Source of the DNA: Temnopleurus reevesii
Lineage: Eukaryota; Echinodermata; Echinoidea; Temnopleuroida; Temnopleuridae
NCBI GenBank assembly: GCA_036244855.1
Contig: BQKZ01000623.1
Coordinates: forward strand, 80,798 to 144,797
Length of the DNA stretch: 64,000 bases
Reading direction: 5' to 3'
A program made the translations under genes and the position numbers. Below, in pieces: positions 37,898 to 49,737 of the stretch. The notes below the pieces were generated by a model. It made no database searches, had not been told where the DNA came from, and worked only from the letters and a program-made list of their open reading frames with translations. The first letter of the stretch is position 1; each line of letters starts with the position of its first letter.

Positions 37898-40800
37898 AAA
37901 AACAACAATATGGCTTTCGATATTCATATCAGCTTTATTCCAAGTCAGACGCTATACCAACTGAGCTATACATCCGCTCTCATTGAGCTATGGATATTAT
38001 GACATTAGCACTATCGTTATCCATGAGTGGATACTTTGACATATTTCCATGGGGAAATGGATTGTTACTGTTCACGTATACGGAGTCTTTGCTTGATTTC
38101 TCATAAATCCTTCATTCGGTCGAAATCAGCTATCGATAATAGACCGCTCAGCTTGGCGATCGAGGGTGCGAACCCCACACCAACGCAGTTTTGAAAAATT
38201 TTGTCAAATATTGCACACTGCTGCATGAAAAGGAGCAATATAGCACCTTTCTGGAAAAAAAATAACATTGAACCCAAAAGGGTGCTTCCAAAGCTGCAAG
38301 ATGCAGTGTTGCACTTGTTTTTTCTATGTGAGGGAATTTTACTCGTAAATAAAGTTAAATCCTTAATCGTAAAATGATCTGTCCAATGTATCCTTAAGCG
38401 TCTTACATTTTGTGAATATTACAAATCGCATTGTACGTGCGTTAAAGTATGATTTCAATAAAAATATAGCCATGATAGCGTTGAAATCCTCTTTTCCGCC
38501 AAAATGGATATGATGATATAACTATGTCATAAGCAGACAGAATGTAGCTACCCAAGAATATTCTAAATGAATCAAAGTTTGGTTGTGTATTTGGTGCGTG
38601 CCCGTGCGTGCATGACTTCCAGGAAATAAAAGAAACATATTTCACAAAGTGATTCAATATCCGCACTCTGATCCGCACATGATTGAAAATAAACTTTCCG
38701 AAATAGTAAGCGTTCGGTCAAAAAGTTTAAACCTATCATATGTGGTTTTGAGAAATAGTATAAAATTGTGAATGTAATTGGATACCTGCTAAATGCTAAA
38801 CCTTTGCATGTTACTAGAATGAATATTACGTATTGTATAACAGAAACAGACATAAGGGCTATATCGACAAGGGGAAATGCGCTTAAGAGTTTTTGTTATT
38901 GTTCTTTGATATGTATTATAAAGAGCTATGATGTAAAAGAAAGGCCTTATCAGAAAATGATTCAATATGAAAAATTCGTAATCGCACTTCACTTTGCGCG
39001 TAAATCAGAGTGCAATAATGTCTGGCTCGATAGGATAAACAATTGGAGATTTTTTTTGTCACCAAAGATTGAGTCCCTCACTCATTTGTAGGAATTTCTA
39101 TATCATTTGACTTTTATCTATTCAATTTGATTTAAACTTGTTTATTTCTTCATTTAAATTATTGATTTTACAGAGATGTTTTAGTAATCAATTACATCAT
39201 TTATGATAAGGTCTAATGACGTAAACCATCATATCTTTTAATTTTTGTGGAAATTTAGAAAAATTAGATAAATGACATTTTATTGTTCTTTTCATCTTCA
39301 CCATCGTCTTAATCTAAATACTATTTAGTTGGACAAACTGGTGAAGATAGAATTATGATACCCCCCCCCCCCCACACACACACACACACACAATCAATCA
39401 TTATTCCAGTATACCAAATTATAAATGCTTTGACTTTCCACGATAATTTTTTCAAAATTTTGAAAATTATTTCTGTTGTTTACCTACTCCATTTCAATAC
39501 ATTTTAGGGCCCATACAGTGTATCTTAATAACATTAATTGTTTCGTTTAGATCCACAAAACATATGTCATGTATGTGATGAAAGTTGACGATGAGGCGAG
39601 AATAAACCAATCTTGATGCGTGCACTTCAGAAGGCAATGACCGAGAACAATTGATGGAGATACATACAAGGTTACTAATGGCTACCCGTAACTCCGCCTA
39701 TCTTATTAAACAGTAGATCTGTCAGTTATAGGGGGTCTTGACCTGACTCGTTGGGGTTATTAGCAGACATGAGGAAGGTCATTGTAAGAGGAGACAAAAG
39801 AATAAAAAGCATCCAAGTCTTTATCGACCCATCATGTTTAATCACAAACAGCCTTCTCATGACCCATGTCCGCATTGTAATAATATCGACAATGTTCGCA
39901 AGTTGAACTTTTCTTGATCTATATTCTTCTTGTTGCCAATTTCAATCTTCTTTATAACTGATTAGATTACATGATTCTTTAATTTACTAATCCTAAGTAA
40001 CTGTCAATCTCACATTGTCACCGAGTAACAATCCACACCCGCATCCTTCCTTCTCCTATGCCCATCATCTTCCACACTCCTCATCATCATCACCACCGGC
40101 CACCACGATCATCACCATCACTATTTCTATATCACTTTTATAACAAACCTTTATACCCTTTGCATTTGATCCAAAAGTTGTTTCGCTGTGGTTTCTTCTC
40201 CATTCCAACAAACGTATGAATTACATATAATGCATATATGAATGCGATGAAAATAATTTACATTTTTACACAGAGCATGACATAAACATTATTTCATGCT
40301 CACCTAAATTTCAATTTTGCTGCAACTCGATCATCATACATGGATAAAAACAATATTGATCTCATTTGACGAGATCAATACTATCAAAGTTGTTTGTGCA
40401 CTTTCTATTGTTTGTATCAAAGATCTGGTTTGATCAAAACGTAAACAATCATTGAGTTTAAGCAAACATAATGCAATGTGGTTTGGAACTATATATCATG
40501 AATATCGAATTGGTGGCATGTTTTGTTCCTTCTTTTCCTAAAGGAAAAAAAAACAACGAAATAAAATCTTCGGGGAGATGAACTATAAAAATGTATTATT
40601 TTACGAGATTAACTCTCACCAAACAAGTAACGTACTTTCTTCAGACACTTAACCTAAAGATTTGTTCCAATCAGAAAACAATTTTTATGACTGATTATTT
40701 TTTAATGACTCTCATCATCCCTCATCGATCTAATGTCATGTCAAAGACGATTTAAAGAGACATTGAAACAAAGAAAGCAATGATCGGGTGTAAAGAAGTG

Positions 40801-42962
40801 TCCTTGGTATACAAGCCACCTACCCACATGGCTCCATCGACCAGCGTCAGAGGGCTGTGGTTCACTATGGACCCTTTTTATTAGTTTAGTACCAGCTCCG
40901 CAAGCAAAACACTCTTAAAAACCTTCAGCACAAACAAAACCCCCTTTCTCTCGCTATTCAACGACGAACAGATAAACTGTCTGGCGAAATATCAATAATA
41001 TTACAAGTAATCGGTATAACTTCTTATTGGTGATGAATAGGACGCACTCGCCTGTCTTTGCGAATTTTAAGACGTTAGAAAAGCATGAGTGGGCATGTAA
41101 AGATGTTGAAGAAGGCCGACGGATTTTAATTATTTATTCTCTCTGCAAAATCAGTCACCGAGACGAATATGTGCATGGGGACACGATGAGAGCATCATTA
41201 TAGTCAAGTGAATTGTTAATGGGTAAATTTGGCTCAGCTTCTGAATCCAACCTCCTAAATAATGAATCCCAATTAATTTTCTTTGCATAATCCGTGAACA
41301 AAAATTATACCCTAATTCTTTAACTTTTGAAATAAAGTTATAAAGCTGGGTACGTTTCTTAGATTCTATAGAGGACATGCACTTTTTCACAAATGTGACA
41401 ACTGAGTGACCGATGTGTATTATGTTGTATGATCAATATATATCTATTGTGAACATCAGTATCGACCTAGTATGACTTAAAAGCTTTAAAAACAAACCGA
41501 AGGTTAGCTCTATTGCCAAATTAAAACTCGCATTTTGCTCAGACACAGTATGCACATAATCCATTGCGACTATTGTTATCAATGTACTCTTGATTGTGTA
41601 CTATACAAAGCGGAGAACATGGAATATAAAATAAAGTGCGGAAAAGAAGTGCAGAAAGTTTTAAGAGCGAGCTCACCCATTGGGGCATCATGTGAAAGCA
41701 TTTTGAGAGGCAATTGTTAGTAATCGATGGCTCTAATCGATGTGAAACGTAGCGTGTAACACATGTTTGTTGAGTAACGAGCTTGTGATATAGAGAAGGA
41801 GGCTAAGACGTCATGAAACATTAATTGTAACGGATTAGAGTTTGCTAGTATAATGCATACTAAATTACTTTTTCTTACCAACTCATTCATTTATACCATC
41901 TTACGTGAAGCAAGTCAGTCCTATTTTTGTTAAATTTGTGCTGACGGCTATAAGAGTTTTATTCGTTAATGAATACAAGAATTAATGAGTTTCAATTAAC
42001 ACCAAACTTTTAATCTTAGAAAATAAATGTAGAAAATTAATGTTTAGAATATTTTGCCGATAAATTGCATAATACATTATGTTTGGAGTCACCTCTCTAC
42101 CACTATATCTAGCAAAATAGTTTGATACATTTTCTTTCAGCTTCATCTTTTCTATATTAATCAACTAATTCGTCCGTGTTTTCATGAAGTGACGGTAGCC
42201 AGGTATATGCTAATATGGATATAAAAAATTCCGAACACAGTAACAATTAAAATATTATCCTGGTAATTTTCATGTACCATCACGCTTTCGATATACCGTC
42301 ACAGTGTGGAAAATGGGACTGTTTCATTTCGATTATTCAGATTTTTAATGAAACATTTATTTTGATAACTGTTCTTGTATAGGTAGTTCTCTCCGACGAC
42401 TAACTTTTAACGTTATCATCTGAAAGATGTGACCGGGGTTCGAAGTTCACAAACAGCCCAGGCTGTTGCAATCATCTTTATTCAATTGTGCATTTTATAA
42501 AGGGCGGCACTGTAAATGGGTTCGTTATCGAAGTTTCAGTAATCTTACATGGTTTGTGTGATTTACACCATTTTGGTCGAATGGGAGCAACTTACTCATT
42601 ACTGGGAAATATAATTTTCTACACAACTGTTGGTATGAATCAATCCAACCGACGTTTGAAGTTTGTTCTGGTAGGAAAAAGAAATATATACCAATAACTA
42701 TGAGGGCATTTTAAGAATGAATAAAATTGTGAATTTGATACGTTACAAATTTCTTTGTCAGTGTTTTGAAGATCAAGTTGATTAAGTGATTAAAACAATT
42801 TCAAAGGATAGATGCTTTATTTGAAAACTCGAATAAAAACATTTAAAACATTACTCTCAAAGCCATGAATGTATGGATGGGAAATGTGTGAAATATGAAA
42901 TACAATTACAAGTTGTAACGTCACCTCCACATAACTTGATTTCATTTCATATTTTGTGAAAA

Positions 42963-43110
42963 CGCCGTGATGTAGTTTTTATGACTCCTGTCTTTCAGCC
43001 AAAGGATTGCGGTTAAAATCCACTCCATGGCGTAAATTCTATTCAGTATTAATTTCACCTACATTATGCTGCACTATACCCAACTTTGGGTTAATGTGTA
43101 TATGGTATAG
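42963..43110 (+). mobile_element. tRNA-derived SINE, copy 2 (decayed)
   Basis: Plus-strand copy of the SINE at 37715-37897. The head is 'gtagtttttatgactcc' followed by 'tctttcagccaaagg'. Box B has decayed to 'ggttaaaatcc'. The body 'ccatggcgtaaatt', 'acattatgctgcacta', 'acccaactttgggttaatg' aligns with copy 1. Loss of a functional box B implies an old insertion that no longer transcribes. Confidence 0.75.
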
Positions 43111-43709
43111 TAAAATAACAATCATACAGGCAGGTAACCTGTATTGCACTTAAATGTGTCTCAACAAATTTTTGAAAAGCAAAAAAAAGAGGTCCTTACA
43201 TTTTTAGCCCCTTTTGTTTTCATTTTTTTTCTTTTCCTTCATAACGAGCCTTATCATAATTATTGACCATCCCTAAAAAAAAACACACACACACAAGCTC
43301 ATAAGAACAGACAGTAGCTTACATTTCAATGGCAAAATGTTTATCAGAAATTGATTAAAAAAATATTACAAATCCCTTAAATAGTATAACCATGACGAAG
43401 AAGTGTATAAGAAGTAGAAAGAAGAAGAAGAAGAAGAATATGATGGAGGAGGAGAGAAGAAGAAGACGACGTCAAAGAGGTGGAGATGGATAAAGAGGAG
43501 ATATTGATGATGTTGGCTGAAAGTGAAAAATATATTTATGATTGCAAAATATTAATGATGCGTTGACCCGACGCCGACATTTATTTTTCTCTCTCCACTG
43601 TAACTTTTTAAATGATCTTAACCAATAACAATTCGTATGATAAAAACAAGTTTTGGTGCGTCAAAAGTGTATTGATATTGTGCCTAATTTGTCATAAGTC
43701 TTGGTAGCA

Positions 43710-44074
43710 TGCACACTAAGAAATAAAGGTGCAACGTTTCCCTCTAAAGGTGCAATAATTGCAACACATAGAAGAACGCTTTTTGGGGGGCGCAATTGCA
43801 TTATTTCGGGTGAAAATGATATGATTTTGAACTCTGGTGAATGCTCAGACGATTCGAGGATATCGACTAGTTTGGTTCCAGCGCCCTATCTGATCGTGTC
43901 ACTCTCCCATGTATAAAGGTAGAATTTAAAAGATATTAAACAAGTACCCGATAACATCATACAATGTCCATTTAAGGCTATCAAAAGGTACACTATTACA
44001 CCTTTAAAAGTTTTGCTGCAAATCGCAATTTTTTGCGATAGTTCGCACCCTTCATGTAACATTTGCTTAGTGTG
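43710..44074. mobile_element. Short TIR element with probable TAGCA target duplication, family C
   Basis: The left end 'tgcacactaag' and right end 'cttagtgtg' are inverted repeats. Direct copies of TAGCA flank them at 43705-43709 and 44075-44079. Further in, 'aaaggtgcaa' on the left mirrors 'ttcgcaccctt' on the right. At 365 bp it is non-coding. The start resembles the left end of the element at 37236 ('tgcacactcaataaaagg'), so the two may belong to one superfamily. Confidence 0.65.
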
Positions 44075-45206
44075 TAGCACATTGGTAATTTTCGATTTGT
44101 TTCTCAAAAAACAAAGTAACAATTTGTGTGGTAAAGATGCACATTGATATATGAATGTAAATAAATTATGTCAGAATATCTATTTTTATACTTATCCTGA
44201 TTATTCATGTATATTCTTATACATCTATTTATGTATATTCAGCTTAAGCTATATTCCAATTAATATTCTAGGCGGGCTTTCGGAGGCATTAGGACAAAAT
44301 TGTTGAAAAGTAAGGTATGATATTACATGACTTGCATTAAAGTATAGTCATATACTGTTAAAAAAAAATTATTGCACAGTAGGAAAAAATAATTGTAAAA
44401 GAATTGATATTCTATCATTTTATGAAATATATGGGAACGGTGAATTGACTTTTAAAGAAGATAAAGACCATGTGATAGAGAATTTCATTATTTCTCATGT
44501 CATTGATATACGGTAATAAATTGTATTGCACTGTAATGCTATTGATTCAGTTTTATTGTGTTACTATAACTATAAAAGCATATATTTACTATAAAAGCAT
44601 ATATTTCTAGCTTAAAAACTCAATTGTTGAATTTTTGGCCTAATCCTAAATCATGTTCGAAACTATATAGTAGCAAAAAGTAAAACAAAAATTCCACGTT
44701 ATGATTCCTGTAACTAAAGTTTTGTTCAATAAGTTTCTTAATTAGAAAACATTTTACAATAAGATAGAAATACGAATTCTACTTTATAAAAAGCCGCATG
44801 AATCTGAAAGAAAGTAAATCATTTGCAATTTTATTGTAATATCTACGTTAATTCCTTCGAAAAACTTTTCACAAATGAAACAACGAAAAATCATAATCGA
44901 AAGTAATTTTTTCAAGTTGCTCTATTCTCTACTTGAATTATAAAAACCTGTTACATAAAACTTTTTATGGTTATTTCATACATCCTAACTTAATGATCAA
45001 AGAATTAATAACATGAGAACTTTTTAACTTTTGCATGATATCGGACGATTTCATAAATATATTCATTTTAGAAATTCGATGAATCTTGCTAAATTATACC
45101 AAAAAAGCGTCATAAAATAAATGAATTTTTTTAAAGTTATATAGAAAATATTTCTCTAAAATATGACAAGACATAGTTTTTCAAGATGTAATGTGCATCG
45201 ACTCAC

Positions 45207-45990
45207 CTGAGACGGGAGGTCTGCCGAAGCCTGCGGGCTGGCACCACGGCGACCATGGGGTTGCAGCCGCTGCTGTCAATGAATGTGGAACACCGAGCTG
45301 GTATTGGTATTCAGCTAGCGGTGATGCTAGGGGTGATGGGTTCATACCGTTCGGCATCACTGGACCCATTGGTGGTAAGGGCCCGAGCTCGCGTACCGCT
45401 GTGGGTCTTACTAAACCCACTGCACCTTCCCTTTCGGCTCTCATCATACCGCGTGTCGGCGACAACTTCGACTTCAACAGGTCTTCATTTTCTGACTTTT
45501 CCTGGGATCGATCTATGTTCGATTCATGATTATTATTGTTCTTGTCTATGACATCGTTGTCGAGCTTTGACTCGGCTTTCGAGTTCGATGTCGATGTATG
45601 GTCACCACTGAGGATGTTTGCGATGGAAAAAGAAGCTCTGGTTGTTGCTGAGGATGATGTGGCATGACTTTCATTCCGGTGGTCGATGAGGTTGTGATGT
45701 GGTGTGGGTATCAGTACGGGAGCGTGGCCCACGGGAAAGTTGTGCTCGAAATGGTGGTTGTTGTGATGGAGATGATGATGATGGTGGTGAAGGTGGTGGT
45801 AGTTTTCGTTGTGGTGATGATGGGGATGTAGTGGTGATGAACCGGGAGAATGTTGGCCATCATGGCAAGAGTCCAGTGAAGCTCTTTCGTCCATCTCGTC
45901 TCCAGACATGTTATCACCACTGAAATCATCCACCGAATCATTGTCCGATCGTGGTTCCGACATCACGTCTGTCGTCGTCATCATTTTCAT
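45207..45990 (-). CDS. NK-like homeobox gene, exon 1 (N-terminus with eh1 motif)
   Basis: This exon encodes residues 1-261 and the first base of codon 262 of a 429-residue homeobox transcription factor. The start is the first ATG of the frame (45990-45988, MKMM). Features by residue: acidic/Ser-rich 12-40; His-rich 54-82; FSIANILS at 121-128, an eh1/TN-type motif that in NK and related proteins recruits the Groucho corepressor; charged Asn/Lys/Glu stretch 140-176; Pro/Met-rich 203-226; alanine run 240-243; Trp-rich segment WSPWCQPAGF at 246-255. The donor TCAG|GTGAGT (GT at 45206-45205) fits the exon 2 acceptor in phase 1. The protein is thus probably a nuclear repressor acting in development (inference from eh1 plus homeodomain). 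The upstream 5' UTR boundary is not determined, and the frame stays open a little way upstream without another ATG. Confidence 0.93.
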
Positions 45991-46500
45991 AAGGTCGAAA
46001 ATAAGGTCGAAAAAAAATCTGTGAAGACTAGAGGAAAGAATGTTCTCAAAATCTGTGTAAAAAATCTTATCCCACAGAATACAGATACCGAAGAAATAAT
46101 TATTCGCAAAAGTCCTTCAAAATCAGCAGAACGATATCGTGAGCAATAAACAGGACTGGTAATAAAACCATAATAGATATAACTATTAAATGCTAAGACA
46201 TTTTGACACCACGCACATGAGGGGCTGAATCATTTAGATAATGATGAGAAGGAAGCTAACGCGTCTTTAAATGACACAACTTTTGCCGCTTCATTAAGAG
46301 ATGGAGCACGAGCTTTTAAGAGAAGGGGCAATAGAAAGAAATAAAGGATAAAATGCCCAAGCGGTCTTTCCAATTTCACGTCATGCGCAGAAGCGAGCAA
46401 AACGGTGTACCGGTCATTCAAGCATGCATGCTTTAGAACTCGCTTGCAATGCTGATATAAGTTCGAGAATACAAGGAGCTCAAAAAGAGGGTGATGATGA
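45991..46500 (-). promoter_or_regulatory. 5' flank / 5' UTR and probable promoter of the homeobox gene
   Basis: Sequence immediately upstream of the start codon. A short tandem repeat 'aaggtcgaaaat' lies at 45991-46013. No convincing TATA box is seen, so the transcription start cannot be placed. It is bounded upstream by a GA array. Confidence 0.35.
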
Positions 46501-46504
46501 GAGT

Positions 46505-46546
46505 AGGAGAGAGAGAGAGAGAGAGAGCGCGAGAGAGAGAGGGGGG
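46505..46546. repeat. (GA)n microsatellite
   Basis: A GA array of about 40 bp interrupted by 'gcgc', about 520 bp upstream of the homeobox start codon. Confidence 0.9.
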
Positions 46547-49492
46547 CATGAAAAGAAAATCGATATTTTAGAGAAGGTCTTTGCGGGGACGACGATGAAG
46601 GAGAAATTGTAGCAAAGGTTCGTCATCATCTCGTTGGCAATACTAACATCTTTATGAGTGCGCGGAAATCCCGTGTTAAGATGAAAAAAAATCCTCAAGT
46701 TGCGTGTTAATTTGGTCAATAATTGGAGGAGTTTTATGCCGCACCTTGCGAGTTTTAACTGAAAGCCTTGTAAAAGAAAATCAATGCTTTTTAATGTTGT
46801 TAAACTTGCTTTACTTAACCATCCTGGATAAGATTGTGTTTATATGTCCTTTTTACATTTTTGTTAATTCACCATCAATGTTTGTCCTCCACGTTTTCCT
46901 TCTTAATTTCCCCTACGGTATTTCATATACGTGTGATTTTTTTTTCTCGAGAAGAATGGTGACAAAAAAGGAGACTGAAAATCGTGATAAACAAAATACT
47001 AAGCTGCCATACATGTATATTTACTGAAATCAGTTTATATCACGTCAGTTTCATGTTAAATGTAAATGTATAAACATCAATCTAATGTAGGTTTAATGAT
47101 GACTGGGAAGTATACGGTAGGTCTTCCCTATACATTAGCATAAAAGGTAATTCATTCCATTCTACAGTTCATCCTTTTTATGCTCATTCTTTTTATTTCT
47201 TGTTCTAATTTCCCTATTTTGAATTTCCACCTACCTTTCTTCTTCTTTATCATCTTTTTATTCTTTATATTAATTTTTCTTCAACGTCTGCTGCTTGGAT
47301 ATCTGCTTTCTCTTATTTCCTCTTAATGCCGATTTGCATGGTCACATTTACTCTTCCTTCTTTTTCCTTTTCTTCAATTTTAAAATCTGGTTTCATATAG
47401 TTTACATTCTTATGCCCATTTTTATTTTGACATCTATGTGTTGATATTGTCATTTGTTTAATAATCTCATAATTCTTTGTTTGTGAATAAAGTATCATTA
47501 ACCTTCGTATTTTTGTGTGTAGATATCGATAAACCTAAATTGTATTGCATTCAATTGAAAAAGTTCATCTTTCTGTCACGATTTCATGATTTCATTTCAC
47601 CGAAATCACATATGCGTCGAACGCATTTCGCACGAAATCTAAGAGATGTGGTTGAAGAGTACAATGTTAGGAAAGATTGCAAATAATTATTTATTGACTA
47701 TGAATAAAACTACAGTAATTTTCATTCCAATGATTATTATTCGTTTAGTTCAATATATGCATTATCAATCCAAACTTTATTTCCTTATCACGAATGTTTT
47801 TTTTTAATACGTAAACTGATAATTTCCACAGAAACTGATGCATCTTCATTCATTAGACTTTATGAAATTCCAAGTGTATTTTACTAATGGAAGTGCATAG
47901 CGATGGATACCATATATCAATTTAAAAATCTTTATCATTGCTACTTTAAATACAAATATTTATTGACAGAATATAGAACGATGAATGATTCACAAGCCAT
48001 AAAATCTGATTTTATCAACAAATAATGTTCATGTTGCTTGTGCAACAAATACGTATCCAGTAAGACAATTACCAATTTGCTATACTTATGTTTGCCCAAA
48101 TTAAAAACTCCTTTGATTAAAAGTCCCAAAAGAGTTAAAGGGTTAAATGTCTGAAAGCCAGGCTCGATAGACATTGCCTGTGGAGTGTAAATTGAGCCGG
48201 ATTGTAGGTTAAGCTCCGAATCGACATTGTTCTGACCAGCAAACCTCCACAGTCTTCCCGGGGCGCTGTCGGGTCAGACACTCATCGACGATATGTCACA
48301 TTGACAAACTAGCCACTCAATAAAAACCTCATCGTAGAGATGAATTGGAATATAAAAGGGTCTTTTAGCGGTATGTGGTTGAGCTTTACGATGGGAATCT
48401 TGTTTTCTCGGTTTAACCTATTTCACCTAATCGATACTGACTTGTCTTAAAAATACTGTATGCGAGATAACGTGAAGATATTACCAGCTATTTAACAATG
48501 TATAAGCAGCAAGTTGCTCTTCCAGAACAATAAGCCTTATACCCCATGTAAAGATGATCAGAATAAATAATATCATTGTCGTTTAATAGCAGCAATCAAT
48601 AAACGTTTATGATTGCCACTGCAGCTCATAATTTTACAACGTTGTTCTTACAACGTATAGCGTGATATAAAAGGACAGGCGCACAAACAGACTGATACAA
48701 CCTGTTCTCATGCAAAACGCTTCAACAAAATTGTATAATCAGTATTATAATGTTATTCCGTTTGAAATCTCATGTTTAAGGTTGTTTATTTTTTTTCAAT
48801 CACAATTGTACAAATTCATTGGTTAAACAAAACATTAATTTATAGATCGTAGTTCAAATATAAGATAATTCGGTTTTGTAACAGGGTAAAATCCGCCAGT
48901 AGGTGTGACTGCACCCATACAACCACAAAACATTGGTCCTACAATATGACGCCCCTGAATGTTGTCGGTATTGCATTCAATTTAAAATGATGGATTTTGT
49001 AGGTGCTTGTCAGAACAAAATAGGAATCCTACAGAGACATTATACGGCTACGACCTTTTATGTTAACTAGTAATGGAATTGTTTCGATGTTCTCTAGTTA
49101 GTAATGTGTCACTCTATAATTTTACAGCATTACTTATCACAACGTATGATTGATAAACTATGGCAAATGGGTAATTTTTTCTTCATCTGTTACTATTATT
49201 ACCACTAGAGTTATAACGTCTCTCAGCGTTAATATTTGGAATATATAATGACTGAATATGATTACTTTTAGAGCTAGCTTTAAATAGAAATGATTGAACA
49301 ATGTATATGAAGCTTCATCATTTTGCCATTTGATATTTTTTTGCGATTTCCCTTGAAAAAATAAAGATTCATCTTTGTAATTGTCATAAAGGATAACCCT
49401 TCAGTGTTTAGTGAATAGTTAATAATTTGTGTAGTGGCTTATAATGTAAAACAAGTACATGACATCAACAAATCAGTCTGTTCGACAAGGTA
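46547..49492. other. Intergenic sequence upstream of the homeobox gene
   Basis: Mostly AT-rich. A GC-richer stretch at 48170-48340 is a possible regulatory block. Two similar short stretches containing 'ataattttac' and 'acaacgtat' occur near 48628 and 49116, perhaps a decayed duplication. No gene is recognised. Confidence 0.5.
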
Positions 49493-49737
49493 TCTCATGT
49501 AGATATGGAAGTGTTCGTTTAAGTCAGATATCCTTTCCGCAGTGCTAGGAACTCATGTGATATGGAAGTCTTAGTTTGGTTAGGGAATATCAAATGCTCT
49601 TCCCGCTATTGTAAAGAACTCATAGTTCGAGTCGGCACTCATTTCTGCTATTTTGAGCTATCTCATGTAGATATGGACGTGTTAGTTTGAGTCGGGGTAT
49701 ATCAAATGGCCCTTTACGCTATTTTGAGAAACTCCAA
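49493..49737. repeat. Decayed minisatellite, about four units of 40-75 bp
   Basis: Units begin near 49493, 49551, 49619 and 49663 with variants of 'ctcatgtagatatggaagtg', followed by 'ttagtttgagtcggg', 'atatcaaatg' and 'cgctatttt'. The third unit is shortened. Unit divergence indicates an old array. Confidence 0.75.

Larger units (their letters stand above)
37236..38330. mobile_element. Composite repeat with outward-facing tRNA-like arms, copy 1
   Basis: The left end reads 'tgcacactcaataaaagggtg'. The right end, reverse-complemented, reads 'cacatagaaaaaacaagtgcaa', a loose inverted match. Inside, a minus-strand tRNA-like 5' half (37947-37985; 'tagctcagttgg', a good pol III box A) faces left and a plus-strand tRNA-like segment with 'ggtgcgaaccc' (38166-38176) faces right. 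Between them is 'gttcacgtatacggagt', shared with the 61-kb copy. A SINE and a run of Ns interrupt the left part, so element length is uncertain. No protein is encoded in the visible part. Confidence 0.5.
34449..45206 (-). other. Intron 1 of the homeobox gene (10,758 bp)
   Basis: Phase 1 intron splitting Gly262, with donor CTCAG|GTGAGT and acceptor CGGTAG. It contains the composite tRNA-like element with a sequence gap (37236-38330), a SINE (42963-43110), a short TIR element (43710-44074), a C-run plus CA microsatellite (39361-39392) and a GAA tract (43419-43439). More complex stretches at 39540-39870 and 40780-40900 could be regulatory. A tandem 18-bp repeat 'tataaaagcatatattt' lies at 44571-44607. 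The rest is AT-rich. Confidence 0.85.

Noticed and set aside
37940..37990. A functional tRNA gene on the minus strand
   Set aside because: Only a 5' half with a good box A is present; the T-arm does not follow at the right distance, so it is a repeat-derived fragment.
45191..45923. Plus-strand frames overlapping homeobox exon 1
   Set aside because: They are shadows of the minus-strand coding exon, which is supported by splice sites and the eh1 motif.
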